DNA of 64,000 bases from Arboricoccus pini (GCF_900187945.1 NZ_FYEH01000005.1:62001-126000); one strand, 5' to 3'. Positions 20,350 to 30,218 are shown, counted from the first letter of the stretch. Notes: generated by a model from the sequence alone, not told the origin. Numbers and translations: made by a program.

Positions 20350-21018
20350 TCAAGCGCTGGAGCGAACCTCGCCCAGCGCCTGACAGAGCTCGCCAAAGCC
20401 ATCAATGACGCGATCCGGGCCGAGCTCTCGGGCAGGGACGGATGTATAGCCGAACGATACGAGAATGCAGGGTACGCCAAGGGCTCTGGCGGTCAGCAGA
20501 TCATTTTGGCTATCGCCAACCATCACGGCATCGCAGCGATCGGCCCCCATTCGATCAAGTGTCGTCTGCAGATGGCCTGGATGGGGCTTGCGTATGTCGA
20601 GTGCGTCGCCACCGACGACGGCATCGAAAAACTGCGAGATGTTCAGGGCCTCGAGCAGCAGTTCAGAAGGACGCTGTGGCTTGTTTGTACAGACCCCGAG
20701 CTTGGCGCCCTGCGCGCGGACTTCCTCAAGCGCCGTGGTGACGCCGTCATAGAGATGGCTGGTCCGGCAAGGCTCGCTTGTATAGCGGTCTATAAACTCG
20801 GCATAGAGATGATCGATCTCCTGCGAAGTCCGTTCTTGTCCGGCTGCGGCCAGGGCACGGTCCAGCAACGCTCTGGCGCCGTCGCCAATCATTCCACGCA
20901 CCGCGGACAAAGGCGGGGCGCTCAAGCCCAGCGTCTGCATCACCTCGCTCAAGACCAGATGTAAGTCTGGTGCGGTCTCGACAAGAGTCCCATCGAGGTC
21001 GAAAATGATCGCCTGCAT
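20350..21018 (-). CDS. gph: Phosphoglycolate phosphatase (HAD superfamily)
   Basis: Dephosphorylates 2-phosphoglycolate arising from DNA repair or oxygenase activity. The 222 residues start with HAD motif I, IIFDLDGTLVETAPDL, carrying the nucleophile and general-acid aspartates. Motif II follows as VCTNKPQRPSELLL, and motif IV as AVMVGDSQNDLLTA. The length and the cap helices after motif I match the Gph/PgpB-like group. A pyrophosphatase or other HAD substrate cannot be excluded on sequence alone. Confidence 0.88.
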   Translation of the reverse strand: MQAIIFDLDGTLVETAPDLHLVLSEVMQTLGLSAPPLSAVRGMIGDGARALLDRALAAAGQERTSQEIDHLYAEFIDRYTSEPCRTSHLYDGVTTALEEVRAQGAKLGVCTNKPQRPSELLLEALNISQFFDAVVGGDALDIRKPHPGHLQTTLDRMGADRCDAVMVGDSQNDLLTARALGVPCILVSFGYTSVPARELGPDRVIDGFGELCQALGEVRSSA

Positions 21019-21191
21019 GCGGTTCTGCTCAGTCAGTCAGAAAGGGCAGCGGCATTTTTGAGATCGTGGGCGGCTTGAAATCGCTTCCAGCCGTCGTCTG
21101 CCGATTTCATCGCCGCTGATATCGATATAGGAGGAAGCGTTTCGGGTCCCGGCGCAAGGACCCTATCGCCGCAGGCTGGAGATCAATCAAG

Positions 21192-22547
21192 ATGACCGAT
21201 CGCGTGTCCGTGATCATTTTAGCGGCGGGGCGCGGGACGAGGATGAGAAGTCCGCTGCCCAAAGTACTGCATTCGATCGGTGGTCTGTCGATGATCGGGC
21301 ATGTCCTGCGAACGGCAAGATCGCTTCGCCCGGCCAATATCGTTGTCGTCCTGGCGCCTGAAATGGAGGACGTCGCGATCGAAGTGCGTCGCCTCGTCCC
21401 AGAAGCGATTATCGCCTTGCAGCGTGAGCAGCATGGCACAGGCGATGCCGTCCGGTCGGCCGTCGAGGCATTGCCTGCCGAGGGTGCCTGGCTCGTGCTC
21501 TATGGCGATACCCCGCTCATGACGAACGCTACGGCGACCGCGATGATAACATCCATCGAGCGCGGTGCGGCCGTCGCGGCTTTTGGCATGACGCCACCGG
21601 AATCGCGCGGGTATGGCAGGCTGCAGCTGCGTGGCGACCAACTGGCCGCCATCGTCGAGGAACGCCACGCCGATGAAGAGTTACGGCGCAACGGCCTATG
21701 CAATGCCGGTGCCATGGCTTTCGATGGCACCCGCGCGTCGACTCTCCTCGATGCCATGGAATGGCGAGCTGACAAAGGAGAGTTCTACCTGACTGATTGT
21801 GTTCATCTCGCCGATCAAAGGGGGTGGTCGTGCGAGGCGATCGAGGCTTCCTGGGTCGATGGGGTTGGCGTCAATTCTCAGGCTCAGCGAGCCGAAGCAG
21901 AGCAACTGTTCCAGGAGCGACGTCGAACTGAATTCATGGACGCAGGCGTAACGCTGACCGCGCCTTCAACCCTGTTCGTTTCGGCCGACACGAGCATCGC
22001 TGCCGGTGCGAGGATCGAGCCCTATGTGGTGATGCGGGGCAACGTCGCGGTCGGCGCGAATGTCCATATATTGGGCTTTAGCCACATCGAGGATGCTACC
22101 ATTGCAGCCGACGCCGTCATTGGACCATTCGCCCGACTTCGGCCGGGCGCAAATATTGGCGAGCGGGCGCATGTGGGGAATTTCGTCGAGGTCAAGAACT
22201 CCACCCTCGAGACGGGGGCCAAGGCAAATCACCTGTCTTATCTGGGTGATGCCGACATCGGTGCCGGCGCCAACATCGGAGCAGGCACGATCACGTGTAA
22301 TTATGATGGAGTTGCCAAGCACCGGACGACAATTGGCGCCGGAAGCTTCGTCGGTTCCAACAGTTCGCTCGTCGCGCCTGTGAGAGTGGGTGAGGGGGCC
22401 ATTGTCGCCGCAGGCAGCGTCATCACCGCCGATGTTCCGGATGAGGCATTGGCGCTGGCGCGAAGCCGGCAGACGGTGCTCGCGGAGCGGGCGCCCGTCC
22501 TTCGACAGACATTCAAGGATCGTGCCGCAGTGAAGAAAGCGCGCTGA
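21192..22547 (+). CDS. glmU: Bifunctional N-acetylglucosamine-1-phosphate uridyltransferase / glucosamine-1-phosphate acetyltransferase GlmU
   Basis: Makes UDP-GlcNAc for peptidoglycan and LPS. The 451 residues start with the nucleotidyltransferase loop LAAGRGTRMRSPLPKVLHSI, followed by QREQHGTGDAVRSA and LYGDTPLM. From about residue 250 the left-handed beta-helix hexapeptide repeats run to the end, with the acetyltransferase segment NFVEVKNSTLETGAKANHLS and ITCNYDGVAKHRT. It stands alone between gph (divergent) and a TPR-SH3 gene; the usual neighbour glmS is not here. Confidence 0.98.
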   Translation: MTDRVSVIILAAGRGTRMRSPLPKVLHSIGGLSMIGHVLRTARSLRPANIVVVLAPEMEDVAIEVRRLVPEAIIALQREQHGTGDAVRSAVEALPAEGAWLVLYGDTPLMTNATATAMITSIERGAAVAAFGMTPPESRGYGRLQLRGDQLAAIVEERHADEELRRNGLCNAGAMAFDGTRASTLLDAMEWRADKGEFYLTDCVHLADQRGWSCEAIEASWVDGVGVNSQAQRAEAEQLFQERRRTEFMDAGVTLTAPSTLFVSADTSIAAGARIEPYVVMRGNVAVGANVHILGFSHIEDATIAADAVIGPFARLRPGANIGERAHVGNFVEVKNSTLETGAKANHLSYLGDADIGAGANIGAGTITCNYDGVAKHRTTIGAGSFVGSNSSLVAPVRVGEGAIVAAGSVITADVPDEALALARSRQTVLAERAPVLRQTFKDRAAVKKAR

Positions 22548-22596
22548 CGCCGATGACGGTTCGTGCGCCCTTAACGACCTAACGCCCGGGATTTCC

Positions 22597-23352
22597 ATGC
22601 GCTCATCAAATGTCTTGCTTGTTCTCGTCTGCCTCGTCGTGTCCTCACCAGCATGGAGTGCTGCACTGGACGACGCACGCCAGGGTTCAGCCGCCTACAT
22701 TCAAGGTGACCTGAAAGGTGCTCTTGCCAGTCTATCGAGGGCGATCGATTCGGGCGAGCTTTCGGGTGGGAACTTGGCAGCGGCGCTAAATAATCGAGCC
22801 GTCATCTACGATGCGATGGGAAAGCAAAGCGAGGCGATTGACGACTATGAGCGTGCTCTCTCAACGACGCCTGATAATGACAAGCTGAAAGCAAATCTGG
22901 CCCGAACCCTTCTGCGGCAAGGTGATGCGGCGCTCGGCAAGGGCGATAAAGGTACCGCACGCAGAGATTATGAGCGAGCTATCGCTCTCATGCCCGACTC
23001 GCCCGAGGCCGCCGCTCGGCAAAATGCCATCAGGTCCGTTCAGGGCAATCCAGCAGGAACTCAGGGTAGCGTGGCCAAAGGACAGAATGCAGCGGTCGGT
23101 GATTCGGGATCTCAGGTCGAGCAAAGTCAGGTGCCCCCCGAGACGCATGGCAACAATTCGGGTGCCGCCAGCTACAGCGTTGTCAAGGCGGTCAATGTGA
23201 GAGGCGGCCCGGATACAGGCGCGCCTATCCTCTCGACCCTGAACGAGGGCGAGATTGTTGAAGCGATTGGCGAAACCAATGGTTGGCTGGCTCTACGCCT
23301 AGGCGATGGCGGCACGGGTTACGTTTACGGCACCTATCTGCAACGCCGCTGA
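22597..23352 (+). CDS. Exported TPR and SH3-domain protein
   Basis: The 251 residues begin with a Sec signal peptide (SNVLLVLVCLVVSSPAWSA). Residues 25-150 form about three tetratricopeptide repeats, visible as LAAALNNRAVIYDAMGKQSE and the later GDKGTARRDYERAIALMPDS. A Ser/Gln/Gly-rich linker follows. A C-terminal bacterial SH3 domain starts near YSVVKAVNVRGGPDTGAPIL and ends GYVYGTYLQRR. Bacterial SH3 domains usually bind peptidoglycan or peptide stems. Sitting 151 bases before a D,D-carboxypeptidase, it probably has an envelope role; the exact function is unknown. Confidence 0.8.
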   Translation: MRSSNVLLVLVCLVVSSPAWSAALDDARQGSAAYIQGDLKGALASLSRAIDSGELSGGNLAAALNNRAVIYDAMGKQSEAIDDYERALSTTPDNDKLKANLARTLLRQGDAALGKGDKGTARRDYERAIALMPDSPEAAARQNAIRSVQGNPAGTQGSVAKGQNAAVGDSGSQVEQSQVPPETHGNNSGAASYSVVKAVNVRGGPDTGAPILSTLNEGEIVEAIGETNGWLALRLGDGGTGYVYGTYLQRR

Positions 23353-23502
23353 AAGAGATGTGAAGAAAGCTAAAATTCCGAAGACCGCGGTATTCTTAAC
23401 ACAATAGATTAGGATTTCCCGCTAAGTCCTAGGAAGATAACGAACAGCGTGCCATAGTGGGGGTATCGAGAGCTGTGGGACACGCTATGGGCGGGAGCCG
23501 CG

Positions 23503-24834
23503 ATGCCTAAAAGCATGAGGTCTGGATCCGTTTGGGTGGGGGCAATCCTGCTGGTGTTGCTTACCGCCACCAGCGCCATTGCTCGCACGACCTACATCGT
23601 GGTGGACCATCTGTCCGGCAGCATAATCTCCTCCGATGGAGCAGATGAAGTCAATTATCCAGCGTCGCTGACAAAAATGATGACGCTGTATCTTCTATTC
23701 GATGCTCTAGAACAGCATCGATTAACCTTGGACTCGCCCATACATATTTCCGCGCATGCAGCGTCGATGCCACCCACGAAGATGGGATTGAAGCCAGGAT
23801 CCACGATCCGCGTTGAAGACGCAATCTATGCTGTGATCATCCGCTCGGCGAACGATGTTGCTGCTGCCATAGGCGAAGAACTGGGTGGAAGCGAGCAACG
23901 GTTCGCGCAGATCATGACCCGCACAGCTCGGCAGATAGGCATGCGCTCGACAACCTTCCGCAATGCTTCAGGTTTGCCGGATGACCAGCAGGTCACGACG
24001 GCCAGAGACATAGCGACGCTTGCTCGCCACCTTATCAGTGATCATCCCACCTACTATCACTACTTCTCGGCGGAAGGTTTTAATTTCAGGGGGCGGCGCA
24101 TCAATACGCATAATCCGCTCGTGATTACCTACAAAGGCATGGACGGCCTGAAGACAGGCTATATTCATGCCGCCGGCTATAACCTCGCCTCTTCTGCTGT
24201 GCGCGATGGCCGTCGCCTTGTGGGCGTGATCCTCGGCGGCCAATCCACGGCTCAGCGAAACCAGACGATGGTGCGCCTCCTGGACGCTGCCTGGAACAGC
24301 GTGCCGCAAAAGCCGATGGTTGCTGGCTTGTCGCGCAACACAACTGTAGCCAGCACGTCGACCGAGACGATACCGGTCAGTGGGCGGCAAGTTTATATCG
24401 CCAAGGCAGCACCCCAGTTCGTCGCGCCGAACGACTCGGTGCAGGGATTTGTCGACGCATCCACACCGATGCCCCAGGCGGGGGGCGAGGAGGCCGCCAC
24501 TCGAAGAAGCGTCAGGAGCCGGCCGACGCCGCCCGCTGCCTCGGTCGCCACGAAGTCGCGGCGCGCGACGACGGGGGCTTTTGCCCTGCAAGTTGGTGCT
24601 TTCAAACAGCGATCTTCGGCGCTTGACATGGCAAAGACTTCCATGAAAAGCCTCCGTGGGTTGCCGTCCGGGGCAGGTGTCGACGTCGCCCGGGCCAGCA
24701 GGGGTAAGGCCGTCTATCTGGCACGGATCGTTGGTCTCGACCGGGCCGCGGCCGACAGGGCCTGTGCCGTCCTGAAAAAGTCCTCGCATCAGTGCTTCGT
24801 CGTTCCCGCGGGGGAGATTATGGCCGCGAACTAG
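23503..24834 (+). CDS. D-alanyl-D-alanine carboxypeptidase with C-terminal SPOR domain (PBP5/6 type)
   Basis: Trims terminal D-Ala from peptidoglycan stems in the periplasm. The 443 residues start with a signal peptide (VGAILLVLLTATSAIA). The three serine-peptidase S11 motifs are present: S55-L-T-K58, S115-A-N117 and K217-T-G219. After a low-complexity Ser/Pro/Arg linker, a SPOR domain (ALQVGAFKQRSSALDMAKTS) fills the C-terminus. SPOR binds denuded glycan at the division septum, so the enzyme is probably directed to the division site. Where canonical PBP5 has its own C-terminal membrane anchor, this protein has SPOR. Confidence 0.93.
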   Translation: MPKSMRSGSVWVGAILLVLLTATSAIARTTYIVVDHLSGSIISSDGADEVNYPASLTKMMTLYLLFDALEQHRLTLDSPIHISAHAASMPPTKMGLKPGSTIRVEDAIYAVIIRSANDVAAAIGEELGGSEQRFAQIMTRTARQIGMRSTTFRNASGLPDDQQVTTARDIATLARHLISDHPTYYHYFSAEGFNFRGRRINTHNPLVITYKGMDGLKTGYIHAAGYNLASSAVRDGRRLVGVILGGQSTAQRNQTMVRLLDAAWNSVPQKPMVAGLSRNTTVASTSTETIPVSGRQVYIAKAAPQFVAPNDSVQGFVDASTPMPQAGGEEAATRRSVRSRPTPPAASVATKSRRATTGAFALQVGAFKQRSSALDMAKTSMKSLRGLPSGAGVDVARASRGKAVYLARIVGLDRAAADRACAVLKKSSHQCFVVPAGEIMAAN

Positions 24835-24936
24835 CTGCTCCGGCTCGGGATTATACCGCACTGAAGTGGCGAAGATTAGGTCCATGGAGGCGGCGTTGCC
24901 CAGGGGCCGGGAGCCCCAGGGCGACGTCGCAGACGT

Positions 24937-25896
24937 TTAGAAATGAACCCAGCCGGTCTGCGCAAGTTCCAATTGCTGACCCTGCCGATCCAGCGCCCTG
25001 ACGCCTCGGCGTTCAGTGACGCGACCAATCTGGGTGATCGGAACGCCTGCGCGTTTCGCCGCCATTAGGGCTTCTTCGATCTTCCCAGGCGGTACCGTGA
25101 AAGCAAGCTCATAATCGTCGCCTCCGCTAAGCGCTGCCTCAAGCGCTCCCGGGAGCGAGCGAGCCGCTTCTGACAGCGGTAAATTGACAATGTCGATATC
25201 GATGCCCACCGCCGAAGTCGAAGCGATGTGTCCCAGGTCGGCAAGCAACCCGTCTGAAACATCAATGGCTGCGCCCGCCACTCCCAGGAGTGCCTGGCCG
25301 AGAGCTATGCGGGGGCGAGGAAGGCGATAGCGGTCCACGAGAGCTAGTGCCTCGTCCTCGGTGGCGGCAAGGCCACGCAACACGCGCAGCCCTAGCGCCG
25401 CATCACCCAAGGTGCCTGAGACAAAAACGAGGTCGCCGATCTTAGCGGCGCTGCGGGTGAGCGCATGTCCCTTCGGAACAGAACCGAGGATCGTCAAGCT
25501 AAGAACGAGCGGGCCTGAGGTCGAGACCGTGTCGCCTCCTAAAAGATGGACTGCGAATTCACGCTGGTCCGCCGCCAGCCCTTTGGCGAAAGTCGGGAAG
25601 AAATCGGCCTGCAATGTGGGCGGCCAAGCGATCATCGTCAGGTAGCCGAACGGTTTTGCTCCCATTGCGGCCATGTCCGAAAGATTGGTCCGCAATAGCT
25701 TGCGGGCGATCAGATCGACCGGATCACTGCTCAGAAAATGCACGTTCTCGACGAGTGCATCTTTCGCAATGACAATTTGCTCGTTAGAGCAACAATCAAT
25801 CAGAGCGGCGTCATCCGTAAGAGCCAGAGCGCCAGGAAAGCCCTTTGCCAGCGGCTTCAGGTAGCGATTGATCATGCCGAATTCGTCGAGACTCAA
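24937..25896 (-). CDS. thiL: Thiamine-monophosphate kinase ThiL
   Basis: Phosphorylates TMP to thiamine pyrophosphate. The 319 residues belong to the PurM/AIR-synthase-like fold. The N-terminal ALTDDAALI carries the metal-binding acidic residues. VENVHFLSSDPVDLIARKLL and NLSDMAAMGAKPFGYLTMI are typical of ThiL, and DVSDGLLADLGHIA is the second metal site. It is the last gene of the nrdR-rib-nusB operon and overlaps nusB by four bases. Confidence 0.95.
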   Translation of the reverse strand: MSLDEFGMINRYLKPLAKGFPGALALTDDAALIDCCSNEQIVIAKDALVENVHFLSSDPVDLIARKLLRTNLSDMAAMGAKPFGYLTMIAWPPTLQADFFPTFAKGLAADQREFAVHLLGGDTVSTSGPLVLSLTILGSVPKGHALTRSAAKIGDLVFVSGTLGDAALGLRVLRGLAATEDEALALVDRYRLPRPRIALGQALLGVAGAAIDVSDGLLADLGHIASTSAVGIDIDIVNLPLSEAARSLPGALEAALSGGDDYELAFTVPPGKIEEALMAAKRAGVPITQIGRVTERRGVRALDRQGQQLELAQTGWVHF

Positions 25897-26366
25897 GCCG
25901 CGCCCTCCTTGGGGCGCAGCTCACTTGCGATGCCGTCCAGAACCGCGTTGACGAGGCTCGCCTCGTTGCCGGGGAGAAAGAGCTTCGCAAGATCGATATA
26001 CTCGTTGATGACGACGCCAACAGGTATGTCAGTACATTTTGCAAGCTCGAATGACGCTGCACGCAGGCAGGCGCGGAGCATGAAGCCGCAACGTGCGAGC
26101 GACCAACCCTGACCCAGCCGTGCCGCTATCAGGGGGTCGAGTTCAGCAATCGCTTCGGTTGTCCCGATCACCACCCTTTGGAACATGTCGCGATCCACCT
26201 CCGGTGACGGCTCCTGCCCCAGAGGTTCGAGTAGCTTGCTCAGCCGATGCTCGCTGAATTCACGCACCACGTCCAAGGGTTCGGCATTGTTGAGCTCGAT
26301 CTGATAGAGCGCTTGGACCGCTGCGAACCGAGCCGCCCGCCGTTTGTTGAGCAGAGGCTTTTTCAT
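25893..26366 (-). CDS. nusB: Transcription antitermination factor NusB
   Basis: RNA-binding component of the rRNA antitermination complex with NusE (S10). The 157 residues show RRAARFAAVQALYQIELNNA at the start, and VVINEYIDLAKLF followed by FVNAVLDGIASELR-like sequence at the end, matching the all-helical NusB fold. It overlaps ribH and thiL by four bases each. A ribH-nusB-thiL order is widespread in proteobacteria. Confidence 0.95.
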   Translation of the reverse strand: MKKPLLNKRRAARFAAVQALYQIELNNAEPLDVVREFSEHRLSKLLEPLGQEPSPEVDRDMFQRVVIGTTEAIAELDPLIAARLGQGWSLARCGFMLRACLRAASFELAKCTDIPVGVVINEYIDLAKLFLPGNEASLVNAVLDGIASELRPKEGAA

Positions 26367-26839
26367 TTGGGCGCACCGCTCAGACGTCTCGTCAAGGCTA
26401 ACAGGGCAATGGCTGCGGCAGCTGCGCCCCCACCCTTATTCTGGTCTTTTGGGTCGGCGCGTACCACGGCCTGCTGCTCGTTCTCTGTTGTCAAAATGCC
26501 GTTGCCGATCGCGAGCCTGCCACGAACGCCTAGATCCATCAGGCCACGGCAGCTTTCCTCGGACACGAGTTCGTAATGCGTTGTCTCACCACGGATGACG
26601 CAGCCGAGTGCCACATAGGCATCGAATCCGCCAGCGGCTTCGGCTCGCGCTATCGCCGGCGGTATCTCCAGTGCTCCTGGAACGGTCACGAGTTCCGCCT
26701 TCGCGCCGGCCTCTTCAATGACCCGCAACGCGCCTTCGATCAGCATGTCGTTGATATGGGAATGATACCGTGCCTCAACGACCAGTATGGTTGCACCGTC
26801 AACGCGTTCGACGGTCAAATCGGCTCCTTGGCCGGCCAT
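26363..26839 (-). CDS. ribH: 6,7-dimethyl-8-ribityllumazine synthase RibH
   Basis: Condenses the ribityl-diaminouracil with 3,4-dihydroxy-2-butanone-4-phosphate, the penultimate riboflavin step. The 158 residues show the segment VTVPGALEIPPAIARAEAAG, then VALGCVIRGETTHYELVSEE with the catalytic histidine. LAIGNGILTTENEQQAVVRA completes the active site. It ends in overlap with nusB and starts at the last base of ribBA. Confidence 0.96.
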   Translation of the reverse strand: MAGQGADLTVERVDGATILVVEARYHSHINDMLIEGALRVIEEAGAKAELVTVPGALEIPPAIARAEAAGGFDAYVALGCVIRGETTHYELVSEESCRGLMDLGVRGRLAIGNGILTTENEQQAVVRADPKDQNKGGGAAAAAIALLALTRRLSGAPK

Positions 26840-27993
26840 CAGTCACCTTGCCCTTCGATCAGACGTGTCTCGATCACGCGCAAATGAAATCCCTCAAGAC
26901 CGATAATCGTGCGGTCACTGTTCGCTAACAGTATCATATCGCGGACACCAAGGGCCGTCAGAATCTGCGCGCCGATGCCGTAGACGCGGAGATTGACCGG
27001 CGGTGGCGGAGTGAGTCCAAGGCGCTGCTTCAGCCGTTCCGTGATCCCGCTCGGAGCTGGCTCGCGAAGCAGAAGGACGACGCCGCGACCTTCTTGCCCG
27101 ATCAGCCGCATGGCTTGCTGCAAATGGTCCCCGCGTCCACTTTCACCTTCGCCTAGCAGGTCCTCGAGGATATTGATGGCATGGACTCGAACCAGCACGG
27201 GTTCCGGTGTCGTGACATCGCCCTTGATGAGGGCCACATGCTCAACACCATCCAGGACATTGACGAAGATCTGCATGCGGAAATCACCGCCAAAGCGGCT
27301 ATGAAATCGCTCCGTCATCAGCGGCTCGACCAGCCGTTCGGTGCGGACGCGATGCTCGATCAAATCAGCTATCGTGCCGACTTTCAGGTTGTGATGCTGT
27401 GCGAAGGCCACCAAGTCTGGCAGCCGCGCCATGGTACCGTCGTCTTTCATGATCTCGCAGATCACGCCGGCCGGCTTGAGGCCGGCCAAGCGGGCAACGT
27501 CGACGGCGGCTTCGGTATGGCCCGTTCGCACAAGCACGCCACCGTCACGCGCCATGAGCGGGAAGACGTGTCCAGGAGAGACGAGATCGTCCCGACTACT
27601 CGCATCGTCGATGGCGACGGCAATTGTCTTTGCCCGATCGGCCGCGGAGATCCCGGTCGTCACGCCCTCGCGCGCTTCGATACTGGTGGTAAAGGCGGTC
27701 GTGCGCCGCGGGCCGTTGCCTTGCGTCATAAGTGGCAGAGCAAGTTCATGGCAGCGGTTCTCGGTCATGGCCAGGCAGATTAGTCCACGGCCATAGCGCG
27801 CCATGAAATTGACCGCCTCTGCGTTGCAGAACTCCGCGGCGATGACGAGGTCACCCTCGTTTTCGCGATCCTCGTCATCGACGAGGATGAACATCCGGCC
27901 TCGTCGCGCCTCTTCGATGATCTCGTCGGCAGTGGAGAGAAATGCGACATCCTCAGGGGCTAGCCGCGCGAGCCCGGCTGGATCAGCGCTCAC
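26839..27993 (-). CDS. ribB: 3,4-dihydroxy-2-butanone-4-phosphate synthase fused to a degenerate GTP cyclohydrolase II domain (RibBA-like)
   Basis: The N-terminal half (about residues 15-215) is an intact DHBP synthase: [19 protein letters not shown] with the metal-binding acidic residues, [33 protein letters not shown] and [11 protein letters not shown]. It converts ribulose 5-phosphate to the four-carbon riboflavin precursor. The C-terminal half aligns with GTP cyclohydrolase II only in outline. Where active enzymes have VHSECLTGD followed by a CDCG motif, this protein reads [18 protein letters not shown] and lacks all three zinc cysteines. The QEGRGI-type motif survives as [14 protein letters not shown], but the following catalytic arginine and tyrosine region is lost. 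The second activity is therefore probably absent, and a separate RibA should exist elsewhere. Confidence 0.92.
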   Translation of the reverse strand: MSADPAGLARLAPEDVAFLSTADEIIEEARRGRMFILVDDEDRENEGDLVIAAEFCNAEAVNFMARYGRGLICLAMTENRCHELALPLMTQGNGPRRTTAFTTSIEAREGVTTGISAADRAKTIAVAIDDASSRDDLVSPGHVFPLMARDGGVLVRTGHTEAAVDVARLAGLKPAGVICEIMKDDGTMARLPDLVAFAQHHNLKVGTIADLIEHRVRTERLVEPLMTERFHSRFGGDFRMQIFVNVLDGVEHVALIKGDVTTPEPVLVRVHAINILEDLLGEGESGRGDHLQQAMRLIGQEGRGVVLLLREPAPSGITERLKQRLGLTPPPPVNLRVYGIGAQILTALGVRDMILLANSDRTIIGLEGFHLRVIETRLIEGQGD

Positions 27994-28586
27994 GCGGCTC
28001 TCCCGAGTTGGCGAGCAACGTATCGTGCGAGCATGTCAGCCTCCAGATTGACGGCGTCGCCAACTTGCCGGTCATGCAACGTGGTCTCTTTATAGGTGTG
28101 CGGGATAACGCTCACACTAAAGCTGTCGGCATCGACGGCGGCAACGGTTAGGGAGATGCCGTCAACAGCGATCGACCCTTTGACCGCGACCAGCGGGGCA
28201 AGGTCGGGCGGCAGCTCGAAGACAAAGGACCAGTTGCCGTCCGCCAGGGATTCGACCTTGCGGATGCTGGCGATGCCGTCGACATGCCCGAACACCAGAT
28301 GACCGCCCAGGTCGTCGCCTATTTTCAAGGATCTCTCGATATTGACGCTGGTGCCGGGTTGCCATGAGCCGATCGTGGACCTCGCCAATGTCTCCGGCGA
28401 AACATCAACCCAATAGTTGGACCGATCCTTGCTTGTGACAGTCAGACACACACCCGAGTGAGACACGGATGCGCCAATATCAAGTTTATCCAGCGCGAAG
28501 CCCGGTTCGACCTCCAGCCGTCTCGTCGATTCCTCGCCTGCAACCCGCCTGACAATTCCACGATGCGTCACGATACCGGTAAACAT
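27990..28586 (-). CDS. ribE: Riboflavin synthase (alpha subunit)
   Basis: Dismutates two lumazine molecules to riboflavin. The 198 residues form two similar beta-barrel halves. The N-terminus is [15 protein letters not shown], the first half ends near GVCLTVTSKDRSNYWVDVSP, and the duplicated equivalent is DGISLTVAAVDADSFSVSVI. It overlaps ribD by 19 bases and ribBA by four, so translation is probably coupled. Confidence 0.96.
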   Translation of the reverse strand: MFTGIVTHRGIVRRVAGEESTRRLEVEPGFALDKLDIGASVSHSGVCLTVTSKDRSNYWVDVSPETLARSTIGSWQPGTSVNIERSLKIGDDLGGHLVFGHVDGIASIRKVESLADGNWSFVFELPPDLAPLVAVKGSIAVDGISLTVAAVDADSFSVSVIPHTYKETTLHDRQVGDAVNLEADMLARYVARQLGRAA

Positions 28587-29692
28587 GTTTGAGCCTTGGT
28601 ATCCAATCGCTGAGCAAAAACAGTAAGATGGTCGTCGCCCAGGCTTCGATGATCGATGGCACGCCAGCGCGGAGCGTCGGCGGGAGCCGCTAGTTCAAGG
28701 TCGCCGATCGCCGGCCTGGCATCTCCACCCATGAGAAGAGGGGCGGTGAACCAATAGATGCGATCGACGAGGTTGTCTCTCAACAGCGCCGTCGACAGGG
28801 TCGCACCACCTTCGACGAGAAGGCGCGTGAGACCACGGTCAGCCAGCCACGCGAGCATGTCTGTTAAAGATGTCTCGTCGGGAAGGGCGGCAATCTGCAG
28901 CCCGGGCCTCTCACCCAGCAAGGCAGCTCTTTTAAGGCCGGTCTCGCTGGTGATCAACACAACCGGCTTTGTGGGCGAGGCGGAAGCGGTCAATGAACGA
29001 TCCAGTCCCGCTCGAAAGCGCCGGTCCAGCACAATGCGTAGGGATGCGCTCTCCGTCATTCCAGGCAGCCGGCAGGTAAGATCTGGATCATCGGCCAGGA
29101 GTGTGCCACTGCCTATCATCACTGCGTCATGCGAAGCGCGCAGGAGATGGCCAAAGGCTCTTGCTTCCTTGCCCGTAATCCAGCGGCTTGATCCATTGGC
29201 CGCTGCAATCTGGCCGTCCTGGCTGGCCGCGATCTTAAGGCTTATCATCGGCCTGCGGTCGCGGATGCGGCGATACAATCCCAGATGGTCAAAGAGCGCC
29301 TCTTCTTGAAGGCAACCCACAACGACGTCCAGCCCCGCTTCACGCAGCCAGGCGATACCTTTGCCGTTCACGCGGGGGTCGGGATCGCCGCAGCCGATCA
29401 CGACACGGGCAACCCCGGCCGCGACGAGCGCAGCGGCGCAAGGTGGGGTCCTGCCGTAATTGGAGCATGGTTCAAGAGTGACATAGACGGTCGCCCCGTA
29501 CGCTTCGGGTCCGGCCTGCCGCAGCGCCTCGGTCTCCGCATGGGGGCGGCCGCCTTCCTGTGTGATCCCCCGGCCCAGTATGCGGCCATCCTTGACGATG
29601 ATGCATCCGACCGCCGGATTCGGGCTGACCCGACCGAGTCCACGCCGTCCCAGTGCCAGCGCCGCCCGCATAAAGCGGGCATCGTCAGTCAT
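28568..29692 (-). CDS. ribD: Bifunctional riboflavin deaminase/reductase RibD
   Basis: Carries out the deamination and ribosyl reduction steps after GTP cyclohydrolase II. The 374 residues start with a zinc deaminase domain, [14 protein letters not shown] then [20 protein letters not shown], which provide the His and two Cys ligands and the catalytic Glu. The C-terminal dihydrofolate-reductase-like domain shows [20 protein letters not shown] then SRWITG, and [20 protein letters not shown]. It overlaps nrdR by four bases. Confidence 0.96.
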   Translation of the reverse strand: MTDDARFMRAALALGRRGLGRVSPNPAVGCIIVKDGRILGRGITQEGGRPHAETEALRQAGPEAYGATVYVTLEPCSNYGRTPPCAAALVAAGVARVVIGCGDPDPRVNGKGIAWLREAGLDVVVGCLQEEALFDHLGLYRRIRDRRPMISLKIAASQDGQIAAANGSSRWITGKEARAFGHLLRASHDAVMIGSGTLLADDPDLTCRLPGMTESASLRIVLDRRFRAGLDRSLTASASPTKPVVLITSETGLKRAALLGERPGLQIAALPDETSLTDMLAWLADRGLTRLLVEGGATLSTALLRDNLVDRIYWFTAPLLMGGDARPAIGDLELAAPADAPRWRAIDHRSLGDDHLTVFAQRLDTKAQTCLPVS

Positions 29693-30189
29693 CGGACCGC
29701 CTCTGGAGCGTCGTTCCCGGCCCTGTCGCCTTCGCCGTCAGTTGCCGCGATGTCGTTGATGAATTCCTGAAAATCGCGAGCCGTGCCGAAATCCTTGTAA
29801 ACGGATGCGAATCTCACATAGGCGACTTCGTCGAGTTCCGCGAGGCTCTCCATCGTCAACTCACCGATCCTGGTCGAAGGGGCCTCGCTTTCGCCTGACG
29901 TCTCGATACGGCGCACGATACCGTTTACGATTCGTTCGATCTGATCCTCGTCGATGCCGCGCTTGCGCGTGGCGATCCTGATCGAGCGGATTAGCTTGTC
30001 ACGGTCGAAGGGAACGCGCTTGCCGTCCTTTTTCACCACAACCAGATCGCGGAGTTGGACACGTTCGAACGTCGTGAATCGACCGCCGCAGCTTGGGCAT
30101 TGTCGCCGGCGCCTGATGGAGGTCGAGTCCTCGACAGGCCGCGAGTCCTTGACTTGTGAATCCTCGAAACCGCAAAATGGGCAACGCAT
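29689..30189 (-). CDS. nrdR: Transcriptional repressor NrdR
   Basis: Nucleotide-sensing repressor of ribonucleotide reductase genes. The 166 residues begin with the zinc ribbon [17 protein letters not shown] and [15 protein letters not shown] (Cys 3, 6, 31, 34). The ATP-cone follows, with [20 protein letters not shown]. The linkage nrdR-ribD is conserved in proteobacteria. Here nrdR is preceded by an ABC exporter gene only 29 bases upstream instead of the common glyA. Confidence 0.97.
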   Translation of the reverse strand: MRCPFCGFEDSQVKDSRPVEDSTSIRRRRQCPSCGGRFTTFERVQLRDLVVVKKDGKRVPFDRDKLIRSIRIATRKRGIDEDQIERIVNGIVRRIETSGESEAPSTRIGELTMESLAELDEVAYVRFASVYKDFGTARDFQEFINDIAATDGEGDRAGNDAPEAVR

Positions 30190-30218
30190 AGAAAATGAGC
30201 CTTTAGTGCGCTCTGAAG

